Both the position numbers and the translations under genes were made by a program. Source: Arion vulgaris (taxonomy: Eukaryota > Mollusca > Gastropoda > Stylommatophora > Arionidae). Taken from it: DNA of 64,000 nucleotides. The first letter of the stretch is position 1; every line of letters starts with the position of its first letter. Location of the stretch: the NCBI GenBank assembly GCA_020796225.1, contig CM036758.1:29863647-29927646 (forward strand), in the 5' to 3' direction. Below are positions 48,601 through 63,100 of the stretch, piece after piece. Below the pieces are notes generated by a model. The model was not told the origin of the DNA. It saw only the letters and a list, made by a program, of their open reading frames with translations, and ran no database searches.

Positions 48601-51600
48601 ATGCTAAAACAAGGTTATATCATGTTACAGGTTAAGTTTAACAATAAGGAATATCAGTATTATTAACATGCTAAATCAAGGTTATATTTATTTACAGGTT
48701 AAGTTTAACAATAAGGAATATCAGTATTATTAACATGCTAAAACAAGGTTATATTATGTTACAGGTTAAGTTTAACAATAAGGAATATCAGTATTATTAA
48801 CATGCTAAATCAAGGTTATATTATGTTACAGGTTAAGTTTAACAATAAGGAATATCAGTATTATTAACATGCTAAATCAAGGTTATATTATGTTACAGGT
48901 TAAGTTTAACAATAAGGAATATCAGTATTATTAACATGCTAAATCAAGGTTTTATTATGTTACAGGTTAAGTTTAACAATAAGGAATATCAGTATTATTA
49001 ACATGCTAAATCAAGGTTGTATTATGTTACAGGTTAAGTTTAATAATAAGGAATATCAGTATTAATAACATGCTAAATCAAGGTTTTAGTTAGTTAGTTT
49101 AACATATAAGGAATATCAGTATTATTAACATGCTAAATCAAGGTTGTATTATGTTACAGGTTAAGTTTAACAATAAGGAATATCAGTATTATTAACATGC
49201 TAAATCAAGGTTTTATTATGTTACAGGTTAAGTTTAACAATAAGGAATATCAGTATTATTAACATGCTAAATCAAGTTTATATTATGTTACAGGTTAAGT
49301 TTAACAATAAGGAATATCAGTATTATTAACATGCTAAATCAAGATTATATTATGTTACAGGTTAAGTTTAACAATAAGGAATATCAGTATTATTATACAT
49401 TTCTAAATCAAGGTATATATAAAGTTAAGTTTAAGTAAGAATATGCATTATTAACTAGTTTCTAAAACAATTATATTAATTCAGTTAATTTAACAATAAG
49501 GAATTCAGTATTATTAACTAGCTAAATCAAGGTTATTTATGTTGGACAGTGTAAGTTTAATAATAGAATATCAGTATTATTACATCTAGAACAAGTTATT
49601 TAGTGAGGTTAGTTTAAAATAAGAATATCATATTATTAACATGCTAACAATGTATATTATTTACAAGTAAGTTTAACAAAAGGAAATAGTACTACTTAAC
49701 ATGTAATCAGTGTCTATATTATGTTACAGGTTAAGTAACATAAGGAATATCATTGTATTAGACAATGCTAAATCAGGTATATTATTTAAGTTAATTTAAT
49801 ATAGGGAATATCATATTATTAATGAATGAAAACAAGGTTCATAAATGAATAAGGTTAAGTTAGCAATAGGAATATCAGTATCCTACATGCTAAATCAAGT
49901 TATGTTACTACATCTAAGTTAATAAAAGAATATCAGTATTAATACATGCTAACAAGTTGTATATATTTACAGGTTAAGTTTAACAATAAGAATATAGTAT
50001 TATTAACTGCTAAACAATTATATAATTTGCAGTTAAGTTTAATATAAGGAATATCAGTATATTACATGCTAAAAAAGGTTATATTATGTCGGTTACATTT
50101 AACAATAAGCGAATATCAGTATTAACATGCTACAACAAGGTTTATTATTTTAGGTTGTTTACATAGGAATATTCATATATACATGCTTTAAAACAGTATA
50201 TTATGTTCAGCGTTAGTTTAACATGAATACTCATATTATTAATGCTAAATCGGTTGTCAATACAAATTATTGCTCATCATCTAGGAAATCGTTTATTAAC
50301 ATGCTAAACTAAGGTTATATTATTTTAGTTAAGTTTAATAGGAAATAGATTATTAACATGCTATCTTTAAATTATTTACTAGGTTAAGTTTAATAATGGA
50401 ATATAGATATTACTCTAACAAGGTTGGATGTATGTTACAGGTTAAGTTTAACAATAAGGAATATCAGTATTATTAACATGCTAAATCAGGTTGTATTATT
50501 TACAGGTTAAGTTTAACAATAAGGAATATCAGTATTATTAACATGCTAAATCAAGGTTGTATTATGTTACAGGTTAAGTTTAACAATAAGGAATATCAGT
50601 ATTATTAACATGCTAAATCAAGGTTATATTATGTTACAGGTTAAGTTTAACAATAAGGAATATCAGTATTATTAACATGCTAAAACAAGGTTATATTATG
50701 TTACAGGTTAAGTTTAACAATAAGGAATATCAGTATTATTAACATGCTAAATCAAGGTTGTATTATGTTACAGGTTAAGTTTAATAATAAGGAATATCAG
50801 TATTATTAACATGCTAAATCAAGGTTATATTATGTTACAGGTTAAGTTTAACAATAAGGAATATCAGTATTATTAACATACTAAATCAAGGTTATATTAT
50901 GTTACAGGTTAAGTTTAACAATAAGGAATATCAGTTTTATTAACATGCTAAATCAAGGTTATATTATGTTACAGGTTAAGTTTAATAATAAGGAATATCA
51001 GTATTATTAACATGCTAAATCAAGGTTATATTATGTTACAGGTTAAGTTTAACAATAAGGAATATCAGTATTATTAACATGCTAAATCAAGGTTATATTA
51101 TGTTACAGGTTAAGTTTAACAAAAAGGAATATCAGTATTATTAACATGCTAAATCAAGGTTATATTATGTTACAGGTTAAGTTTAACAATAAGGAATATC
51201 AGTTTTATTAACATGCTAAATCAAGGTTATATTATGTTACAGGTTAAGTTTAATAATAAGGAATATCAGTATTATTAACATGCTAAATCAAGGTTATATT
51301 ATGTTACAGGTTAAGTTTAACAATAAGGAATATCAGTATTATTAACATGCTAAATCAAGGTTATATTATGTTACAGGTTAAGTTTAACAAAAAGGAATAT
51401 CAGTATTATTAACATGCTAAATCAAGGTTATATTATGTTACAGGTTAAGTTTAATAATAAGGAATATCAGTATTATTAACATGCTAAATCAAGGTTATAT
51501 TATGTTACAGGTTAAGTTTAACAATAAGGAATATCAGTATTATTAACATGCTAAATCAAGATTATATTATGTTACAGGTTAAGTTTAACAATAAGGAATA

Positions 51601-54600
51601 TCAGTATTATTAATACTTTTCATCAATAAATACCCATGAACTCAAAAAATTGAGTAAAATTGCAATAAAGCTTACAGTGTTCTATCAAACATATATAAAA
51701 ATCAGCCCACATCAAACAGGAATTTCTCATTATTCAACTAAGCTATTCAACCTTCTGTTACCTGGGACTGTGCATGAATGTATGTCTCAGACAGCTCATC
51801 TGGAACACATTCATCTGGGACCAGATAATAAGTATTCTATAAACCAATGCTCAATGCTACTGGCACACACAAAATAAGCTTGCAACAAAACATGGTAGCA
51901 CTCACCGAAAGGTAATGTGGTGTCTTTTTATTTTGTTCAGACTCGGAACTGTCTCTGTGTGGACAAGAAAATATTTTAATCAATTTTGCTGGGATTAATC
52001 AATCCGATGAATGAATGAACAATCACCCATGTGGTCATGGGAGAGATGAATAAGGTGTAAGTTCAGCACCACGGTCAGTGATCCTGCATTAACAAGATCC
52101 TAGTTCACAACCTCTAGGTGACCATGGAAACAGACTACACAGTTTAATCCAGGCACAGTATGTAGGAATCGAACAGGGGAACTACCCACAAAATGAAATA
52201 GTAGCCTGTCAATTGTGTACAATATGTAATTTGCTGGTATATTAAGAAAGCAACATTCAAAAGTGATTGCGCGCCTACACATTTACCCTGATAAGTCTAG
52301 AGATCAAGTCCCAGCACAACACAGCAATGTATTTTGGTTGCCCCTGTTATGGTTTCTATATCTGCTTTAAAATGTATGAAGTGTTCGCCTGTGTTTGGAA
52401 CATTCTCTATTTTTTCTTAATCTGTTGTCACAATACAAATTCTTGCTGCATCATCTGGAAATCTTTTTGTTGGCCAGTGTAAATGTATGTTCAGATATTT
52501 TTGAGTATGTTTGATGTAGATAGTTTTCTGTTGCCTCTTGAAGAATTTTTACTGGGACTTAAGTTTCTGAGATGATATAATGATCTCAGGGTGGATGTGT
52601 TGAAGGTGTGTAGTGGGCTTAAGTTGTTTAAGTCTGTATCAGTGTTGTATGTCTCCAGCTGTTTTGCAGTGTGCAGAAATGACTTCTCTTGAAGTAATCT
52701 TCTACTTAGTGTCTAGGAATAGAGACTGCAACTGGCATTATTGTTGACTGCTCTCACTTTTCCATTTACCACCTGCTTCTATTACTTCCTATGACTTAGT
52801 TTCACAATTCAACACCAAGAGAGTGATGTACTGTCATGCCACTGAAGTCGATAACTGTGTTCATTATTCAAGAAAATCCTGACAACCCAATGGGGTCTAT
52901 ATTTTCACGAGAAAAATGACATGAAAGCTGGATGACATTATTATCATTTCTTCTGAGATACACATCAAATCCTATGTAAACAAGAACATATAGAAAATGA
53001 AAACTTTTAAAGATCATTAAACAAAATACATACATTTTCTTAGAGTATTCTCCAGAAAGCAAACCAAATGCCAGCTTGGTCCTGAAAGGTTAAACAAAGA
53101 ATACAGTTTGGCTCAACATCATAATTAATCACACCATTATTTAAAAAAGACCAAACAAATGAATTGATTGCATGAATTTTAACAATGGAAATATTTAGTT
53201 AATGAAAGAAAATAGTGGAATATGAGTTAGAACAAGGAATAAGGGTTGTCATGTCCTTTCATAAATAGAAGGTAAAACATACAAATATACTGTCATCAAA
53301 CAAACCAATCATACACACAAGTGGTGTCTCCTGTTTTTACAAGCAAAAACTATAGTTGATGGGGGAAGAACCCTACAAAAATACCCCAGAGGAGCATCTA
53401 TTTGGTGTGTAAATATTGTGCTCATCTTTGTATGGACGTATGCATCCTAAAACAGTTGACGTATGGCGAACTTGAAGATGGCACACTTTCCGCTGGTGGA
53501 TAGAAAAAACGCTTTAAAGACACTCTAAAAGTGTCATTGAAATGCCCCGATATAGTCACCACCTGCTGGAAATCCCTTGTGCTAGATTGCCAAATGTGGC
53601 GCTGTAACAACACAAGAGGAACCTGCATAGCTGAGAATCATCGTGTCGTTGAGGTACAGAGAAAACGAGCTGTGTGAAAAGACAGAACACACATGCCATG
53701 TCTAACCTTGATCATGTATGCCCACCTGTGGTAGGGGATTGTGTTCTAGGATTGGACTCTAGTCACCTTCGTACACACCAGAGGTGCAGCAGCACACGTC
53801 TGAGACTGTTATCATCGCTTGTGATGGACAGCTATTATTATTATTATCATGTATTTTTTTTTTTAGACATAAGTTATATAATTAGCATACAAATGCAGAA
53901 TGTACGACTTTTTGAAAACATTTTACGTACCTATAGTGGTAATACTGATTGCTTCCATTTGTAGAATGAACATGGGATTTCCGTTGCCAGACCCCAACAA
54001 TAATTGGTGGCTAACATAGCTGGACTCCACTTCCCTTTATATATGTCTTCTATTTTCACAATGTCTTGGTGAAACATTTTCTCATGTTCATCACTCTTTT
54101 TTTTCTCTAGCCAGGATGTGTTGAGGACACTAATGACAATCTGCCTGTCAGCTCCTTCCAGACCTTTCTGTTTATAATTTTCCTATGAATATCAGTTACA
54201 TTGAGGCCTGTCAACTCTCATGCATCATTATTTCATGGATCAAGCCACAGGAGCCATCAGTATGCATACTCTTCGATGTCTGTTGGGGAGACTGAGCACC
54301 TATTGGTCTGCCCGGAGTGCAATGACATCAGTTTAGTAACAAATAACTGTCGACTCTTTTATTTTCTTCAATCCATTTCATGTTCTGTTTGCCTCTTTTC
54401 TTGAATCCCCCACCCACCCCCAATGGTCCCATGAAAACTAGCTTTTAGCAACACTTAACAACCTATTCTTCACATCTTCACACCATTCAAGGTAGTTTAT
54501 ATTCATAATCTAAATACACATCAATTTCTTCACTTACTGTTAGAACAACCATCTAAATATTTGATCATTTGAGACAGACATTTGATCGTTATTACACAAG

Positions 54601-57600
54601 ATATTAGAGAACTGCAATAGCATTACCATTAGTGCACTTACTTTGTAGGTGCATGGCTCAGGATCCAATTTCCCAGTTAAATTGTGATTTTTTTTTCTCT
54701 AATCGGAACAACTCTCAGGTCAAGCCAACTTCCAGTGAGTATCAGAGAAACACTGGTACGTAAGACAATCAGAATGATGTTGACTACACCCTATATCATG
54801 TACCATTGGCCAAATAAAAATTATGGGTCTAACATTGTATCTCCCACTGTATCTTATGGAATGAAAATGGATTCTTAAGATTAATCATCACCAAGTAGCT
54901 TGTCCCTTCTGGAACTTGGCTCCCATGACAGCAGTCCTGAACTCTCTATTCTGTGCAAGTTGACCGGCATCAGCAGCAGTCATTCTCAGATCATCAATGA
55001 CATCTCGTACCCATCGTTTCCTAGGTCTTCCTTCTTCCATGCATCATTCCCTACAATATTATCTTCTCTAGGCACTCATGTCGTTTGATGTGTCCGAAAT
55101 ATTTAATTTTCCTTGAATTTATGCTCTTTAATAGCCAACTCTCTCTAATATCAATTAAGCTGTTGCACAACAGAAGCATTTGCTCTCCATAATATTCTAA
55201 GTACTCTTCTGTAGCATTTGCATTCAAAGGCATTAATGATCTATGTCGCTTTGTCAATGTTCCATGTCTCACAACCATATGTTGCCAAGGGAAAAAAGCA
55301 GGCTCTTAAATAGGTTTTTACATTGAAAAATGAATGAAAATTGTGGCATATCCTTTACAGAACGTAGCCATCAACCAAAGTAAATGAGTCGCTGATTTTC
55401 TAGGCACCACTTATACATTCAGTAGTTTACCATTGCTTTCTGAAAGGTGAGGTCTATTTTTACCACAATTGCACGTAAAAATCACACAATATGAATTTGC
55501 TTCTAAACTTGCCCACCGTGGAGTTTGAACCAGGTACGCTTGGGTTGTGATCGAGCTCACTACCGCTTAAGTTCTTTACATTACTTGACACAAAATTATA
55601 AATACTTACATCTGAGTGTTGAAATCTAAGGCAGGATTCAATGGAGCATTGGTAACAATATTATCTGAGTTACTGAAGTATCTGTGGAGAGTGAGATTAG
55701 GTTGAGACAAATATATGGAATAAAATGTTCAAATATATAGACCAGATAGATAAGACAAATTAAAGTGCAGTAATTTCAAAGATGGATGTGAAACCATGTC
55801 AATTTGGTGTTTGAATCAAATGTACTAAGTTATGCTTGAATTAGTAGAAATTATTACAACTCAATCATACACAAAATATTTTTTTTAAAAAAGGTTTAGG
55901 GTGATTGATTAACAAGACTATCACCACTGCACTTCGGTGAGTAACCATGTGTGCTCTAATCTCTTTCTTACACAGGATTCTTACACACCTTACCTTCATG
56001 CCACAGGTTTAAATTGACTATGATGTTTGTATCATCGAGTGAATAGAGCAGGTCATCTTCATCATACCAACATACTTCATAGATGTAAGAATTCTTACCT
56101 AATTCTGGTGTTAAGGGAACCAGCTTCGAACAAGAATCATGACTTTGAAAAGACATAGATGATTAGGAACAGTTCTAGTCCTATTTTACTGGGAACTGTT
56201 GACTAAGGATGTTATTTTATAAGACTTTATGCTCATAAAAGTCTGCAACAGATGGATGGATGTCATATATTGAGCAATAAGGTCTCCCATGAATATATTG
56301 TAGTGGACCCACTAATAAACAGAAACTGCAGAACTCACAGACTGGATTTAAAAGTGTCTATAGTGGGAGACATTTAGATATTGACAAGATAAAAGACATG
56401 AAGTCACTCAATGACCACCTAACGAATTGTAACAATCCATGAACCAGATAAGATGAAACTATCAGAAGAATGTTTACAAAAGAAAACAAGATTGTAAAAG
56501 TGAGAAGACCATGTTCATGGGAGTACCAAAAAACCACAAACTGAAGCACATCGTTATTCAGAACAACTTTTTTCCTTTCTTGAAATTCTGATTAACGTAT
56601 AAGTCGGCTGTGTAAGACGGGATGCCAGGAATGAATAACATGGGCACCACATTGGACAGTGCTGATCTATGCTATAGAGTTAAGAACGGCACAACAGATT
56701 TGTGTACTTATGACACTAGCTATATGACAGATATTGTTGCAGATCTATGACACTAGCTATATGACAGATATTGTTGCAGACTTGCACTAGTATCAGACAT
56801 ATTGAGACTATGACCTAGCATTCAGATATTGTTGCAGACTATGACACTAGCTATATGACAGATATTGTTGCAGACCTATGACACTAGCTATATGACAGAT
56901 ATGCTGCAGACCTATGACACTAGCTATATGACAGATATGCTGCAGACCTATGACACTAGTTATATGACAGATATTGTTGCAGACCTATGACACTAGTTAT
57001 ATGACAGATATTGTTGCAGACCTATGACACTAGTTATATGACAGATATTGTTGACCATGACACTAGTGACTATGTACTAGAGTTATGACAGATATTTTGC
57101 AGACCTATGACACTAGTTATATGACAGATATTGTTGCAGACTACTATGAATAATAGAAATAGATAATGAAAATAGCCTGACCTATTTTTCCGTTGCATAA
57201 AGCCATCAAACGGAATGAATGCTTTCCTTATCAGTCATTAATATGGAAGAGGAAAGATTTTGAAATTGAAATGAAATAAGTGACATGTATTAAGCTTCTG
57301 TCAATCACTAGACAAGAAATGATCCAAGACTATCAAAGCAGGCATTCAAGTGGGATGCAAATGGTTCAAGAAAGAGAGGACGACCTAAGGAGACCCTGAA
57401 ATGAACTTTTCTGAGAGAAGCAAGAAATATGAGTCTCAGTTCTATGGAAGAGATTGAGCGAGTTGCCCAGAATGGAGCGGTATGGAGAAATTACTTGCAG
57501 GCCCTATGTAAAGTATAACGGTACAAGAGGAGTTATTATTATTATTAATCACTAGACACCACTATTTAGATGTCAATATGAGCCCACCCTTAATTACTTG

Positions 57601-60073
57601 ATAAACAATCTAACTTACTTTCTTTGAAAGTCCGGAATATTGAACAAGACTTGCACCACAGAATTCAAGTAACAACTATTGCCAAGGTTACGCATGCCTG
57701 TATATCCAGGTCCATACAATGGTTTGAGTTCACTTCCAGCTTCCTGGATCACATCCCATTCTCCAATCTTCTGGTTGATGTCAATCTCAAGTTCTGTCAT
57801 TGTTTTATCTGTCTGCTCAGAAAAAATAAAACTGTTTACTAGAACACCAGTATGATGCTGACAATTAATCTCCATATCCACAATTCAATTTTGCACAACA
57901 GAAACATGATTTGATGACTAACTGTAATTATTACATTAGTAGACGCTGATGACGGATAGGACACACATTGAGAAGATCAACCGGAAGCATTGCAAGACAG
58001 GCACTGTTTTGGAACCCACAGGGAAAGAGGAGATGGGGAAGGCCTAGACATCCCTGGAGAAGAGAGCTGGAGGCTGATGTTAAAAGGATAGGTAAAACAT
58101 GGAAAGAATTGGAAGGGATAGCAGGAGAGAGGAAGAGCTGGAAGAAGTTTGATGAAAATCTTTGCTCAGTTGAGAGTTGAAAGGTGAAGAAGAAACTGTG
58201 GTGAAATCTTTAAAAATCATCCAGCTACAGGCACATCCCCAAAAAAACTAACTTTCTAATGAGTCCTCACTTAATTAAGAAGCAATGTTGGCTTCCTATG
58301 ATTTCTGCTTCCCGTTTGTGCCGACCTCTTCCCGCAGTAAGTTTTGGCCAGTCTCGTGATGGTAGGTCTGACATTCTTACTTCATGGCTAAATCTCCGAG
58401 GCAGATTGGCGACCGTAGAATCCGTTATCTCATTCCTCATTGTGAGGGTCGTTGCACCATGTTATGCGCCTTACGGCCTGGTGCATCCGTTTCTGCAAGC
58501 ATTTGTTTCGGGTTAGCATTCCCTAGCAGACACGTGCATCCAATTTCAGCCAAACCTCCTGAGTCGCTTTTACGACACATGTGGCAGGTAACAGTGGTTC
58601 TATTCTTTACACCCCAAATTTGGGCCCGGTAACCACTGGCGTAACTGTATTCTAAAATTTGGTATCAAATATCCTTGTCTTTAACTAATCAATGAGCATT
58701 AGCTGTTTGAAGATATATATATAAGCTGGGTGCTCTCCCCAACGCACACATAGGAAAAAGAGTGAACTCAGAATTCCTGGGGTTCAACAACAATAACAAT
58801 TCCAAATTTGTGGAACATGACAGTTTGAAATCGTTCTAGAAGCACATGACAGGTGTAAAATGTATGCCTTTGTTAATGCATCAAGAATTCACTCAATCTT
58901 CAGTATGTCTCAAAAGCACTCACACATCAAGATTCAATCAAATTCTGAATTTTGTGGCACTCAGAGAGCATCCCATTCTCAAATATTCACATTTATACAG
59001 TCATGTCCTATTATAATGTAGTTGAATAAATATTTAACACTTTGGACCGTGGGACAAACTTCAATGTTAACATGGTAGCTATACTCCAAGAGCAGATCAG
59101 GAGTAATATATATATATATCTCTCTTTAGCCTGTTACGTCCTTGGCGTTTAGGGCAGCAACACACTATTCTTCCCTGTTCATGGCCTTCCTCTGTATTGT
59201 GTTCCAGCTATGATTCATTTCCTTCAGTTCTTGCTCTATCGTTCTCCTCCAGGTCGTCTTGGGTCTTCCATGCTTTCGCCTACCCTCTGGAGTCCATCTC
59301 AGTGCAGTTTCCGTGTCGGAGCCAGTCTCCATGCGCATCACATGTCCAATCCATCTCCAGCGTGTCTTCGGATGATAGTGCCCATATTTTCTTGTTGGCA
59401 TCGTGCAAGCAATTCTTGGTTCAAGATAGTAGTCGGCCAGTACACGCGTAGGATTTTTCGCAGACGTTGTATGAAAGGTGGAGAGTCTGGACATATCCTG
59501 TTCTGTCATTCTCCAGTATTCCGATCCGTACAGCAATGTTGACAGCACACAGCTGTTGTAGATACTAGTCTTGGTTCTGATGCTGTATTGGGCAGATTTC
59601 AAGACGGTCTGAAGGGTCATGAATGCACTTCGTGCCTTACTCAGTCTGTTTTTAATGTCAAATCCAGCGCCTCCTTCATTGCTAATAATTACTGATGCTG
59701 TGGATAAGAAACTGAAAAAGGAACAAGCAGGATTTCGAGAGGAGGCAGCTGTATAGGCCAAATATTTGCTCTTAGAAATATCATAGAGCAATGCACAGAA
59801 TGGCAAAGCAAACTCTAATATATATATGAATGAATGAAAATCGTGGCATATCCCAAAGGACGTAGCCATCAACCACAGTAAATGAGTCGTTGATTTTCTA
59901 GGCACCACTTATACATTCAGTACTTTACCATTGCTTTCTGAACGGTGAGGTCTATTTTCACCTTTAGTAAAAATCCCACGGAAACAAATTTGCTTCCAAA
60001 CTTGCCTACCGTGGAATTTGAACCAGGTACGCTTGGTTTGTGATCAAGCTCACTACCGCTTGAGCTACAGACG

Positions 60074-60133
<60 letters not shown>

Positions 60134-63100
60134 GTTCATACCCTGTGGTATATCTAAAAACTAGAACAAAATTGTACAAATGATGGGGAAACCGCAGTCT
60201 AGTTGATAAGTATGAGTAACTAATAATATGTAGCTAATCCAAACATATCTTGCTATTCACTTAAATTTACCTTTTCCAAGGCAGCCACATTGATTCCAAA
60301 ATGTGCTAAGTGTTTTGCTAGATAAGGGTCCTCCACCATGTCATCTTCATCATAAGAATATACATCTGTGAATAAATCATATGTACCGATTAAGTGAGGA
60401 GCGTGTGGCTGAATGAATTAGAGAGAGGTTCCCATGCGGGAGACCCGTGTTCAATTCATTGGGGAGGGGGCTGTAGTGATTTTGTGTGTGCTTGTCCAAA
60501 TGAACTTTGAAAGCTGTTATTCATTTTCTTAAGGTTGTTCTTGATGCAATTGCTCCATCTATTGCGTGGTCTTCCTCTTGTTCTGTACTCATTATACTTT
60601 TTTAGTGTGGCTCTCTGTGGTAGGCGTCCAAACCCTTTAATCTGTTGTTCTTTTATCAACTGCATGACTCGTTTCATATTCAGTCTTCCGATTTCATTTC
60701 TAATTTTGTCTCTTATTGTCACACCTGCAGTTCTTCTAAGACACCTCATCTTCGGCCGTTATGATTTCCCGCTCATTAGCTGCTGTTATTGGCCATGTTT
60801 AAAACAGGTGTGCATCGATTGCTGATTTTCCTATCGATACGTCTGTCTGCAGTAAAAATTGCTCCTAAGTATTTGGCCTCAGTGGCTTGTTTGATTTCTA
60901 TGTTCTGGAGTTTTATTGTAAGGTTTTCTAGTTGTCTACTTCAAATTTTCTGGATGCATGAACATTTATTGTGTGTTAAATTGTCAGTAAACAGTATTAC
61001 ATATCATGGAAGACAAACAGAAATAAAGGTACAATATTCATTTCTCACCACCACTGGTTGCAGTTATTGTTCCCAGTTTGACAGCTAATGGATTCTTAAC
61101 TTGTTGATAATGCTCAACAGCATGGTTACGCCCTCCTGATCCATCAAAGAAGCGACGCCCACAAAGGATTGACCCATCCGATAAATTTAGCCACAGATTG
61201 GTAGTGAGGTCACATTTTTCACATTTCCAGCCTGAAGGAGGGATTCTCTTGCCATTATTCAGCTGTACTAGATTCTCTGCATGCCTAAAATGTAGTCAAG
61301 AAAAACAAAGAAACATGAAGTGTACAGATGCTAAAATTGGGGTAGGGATATTCAAATTTAACTTATTTACTTTCATGTGTTATCAGCTATAAGGGCACAA
61401 GGTTCCTAAGATGACCAAGAGCCAGTAAGCCGACTCAGAGAATGTTAATTCCCTTAGAAATGAACATTTTTACATACTAACTATGAAAATGAACAAATCT
61501 TCATCCTGGAATTGTAGATATGCATCACTTCCTTTGAAAATATAAATATTATAGTGAAAACATGCAATTCTGCCATTTTTGTTTAGAATTTGAACACTTT
61601 GATTTTATTCAATTTTCTGCTGTAATAAATCAACCATTAATACTAAAGTGTGCTTTCAGCTGTTTTTCTTTCTGTGTTTGAATAAGAAACTTTCCTTATT
61701 TTGGTTAGCATTTTTCTTCAATCTATCTTGCAACACAATGTACATAAGAATATATTTTGCAAATATATAATGGGAAATAAAGTAATTAGAGTACACACTT
61801 TGAGACACGAAGTTTTTCCCCCTCCCATGTTCCAGACATTGCTGCAGCTTCCTCTTGTTTGGCTGCATCTTCTGCTATCAAGATCATAGCAGCAGACAAT
61901 TGAACCTGTGAATGACAGGACATTATTGGATAGAAAATATGCGAGAGAATTAAATGAATATAAGCAAATCAATAATTGTATTGACTAAAAAAAAATCAGT
62001 GTAGGATGTGGATGAAAGAACTGAGCAAATAATAAGAGATATGGGAAATATTTCTTCTACTTCGTTTGACCGCTGTCAATTTGAGCCTGGTTTGAAGCCT
62101 GGTTTGGTGCTACTGACTGATTTTTGCATGAAAGCTTGCTTTACCATTTGACTGGTGTCCCTTGCCATGCAGGCAGGCCTTCGCTGACTTTAGAGATGGT
62201 AGAAACATTTCTGATTTCATGGCTTATGTTATGCGATCGACGTCATGGCACATTGAGCATTCCCATTCATGCTCTGTCCTCTGCTGCAGCAGTCACCCCA
62301 AAGTCCATTTGCTCACCATACCCATGAGAAGTTGATTACTATATCTTCTCTCTCTACCACGAAGACGACAATGTGATTTCATGGCTTATGTTATGCGATT
62401 GACGTCATGGCACATTGAGCATTCCCATTCATGCTCTGTCCTCTGCTGCAGCAGTCACCCCAAAGTCCATTTGCTCACCATACCCATGAGAAGTTGATTA
62501 CTATATCTTCTCTCTCTACCACGAAGACGACAATGTGATTTCATGGCTTATGTTATGCGATCGACGTCATGGCACATTGAGCATTCCCATTCATGCTCTG
62601 TCCTCTGCTGAAGCAGCCACCCCAAAGTCCATTTGCTCACCGTACCCATGAGAAGTTGATTCCTATATCTTCTCTCTCTACCACGAAGATGACAATGTGA
62701 TTTCATGGCTTGTATTGTACTATGTTTAGTGATGTGGGAGATTCATCCACTCATCTTCAGCATACATTTATTTAGCGCTACTACCATATCCTTTGGTCCT
62801 CACTGTCCTTTCAACAAGGAAGCAGTTGCTTGCCCTTGGGCTAGCCTCCTAGGAAAGCTATCTTTCTGAACTAATGAGTCTTTAATAGTAGCATTTCAGA
62901 TTTTTCAAATAGGAGATGGATTGTTGGTTAATACTATCATGTTCCTCCTATAAAGGTGTTTAGTAAGAACTCCCTGATTTTAGTTGGTTATGACATTTTC
63001 ATACAACAGCGGATCAAAAATATTCACTCCTGACAGTGGAGAGGGCATGCTCCACTGGAACGTATTTTGTTGGATTTCGTACCCAATAGTTCATAGTTTA

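Noticed and set aside
55968..56156. 62-codon minus-strand frame with [13 protein letters not shown]
   Set aside because: The DEDD run recalls USP5 exon d only by chance; the USP5 exons on both sides join in phase without it, and no splice sites fit.
60000..60077. A tRNA gene on the minus strand
   Set aside because: A and B boxes are present, but the acceptor stem does not close and a SINE body follows; the same body recurs at 55322-55568.
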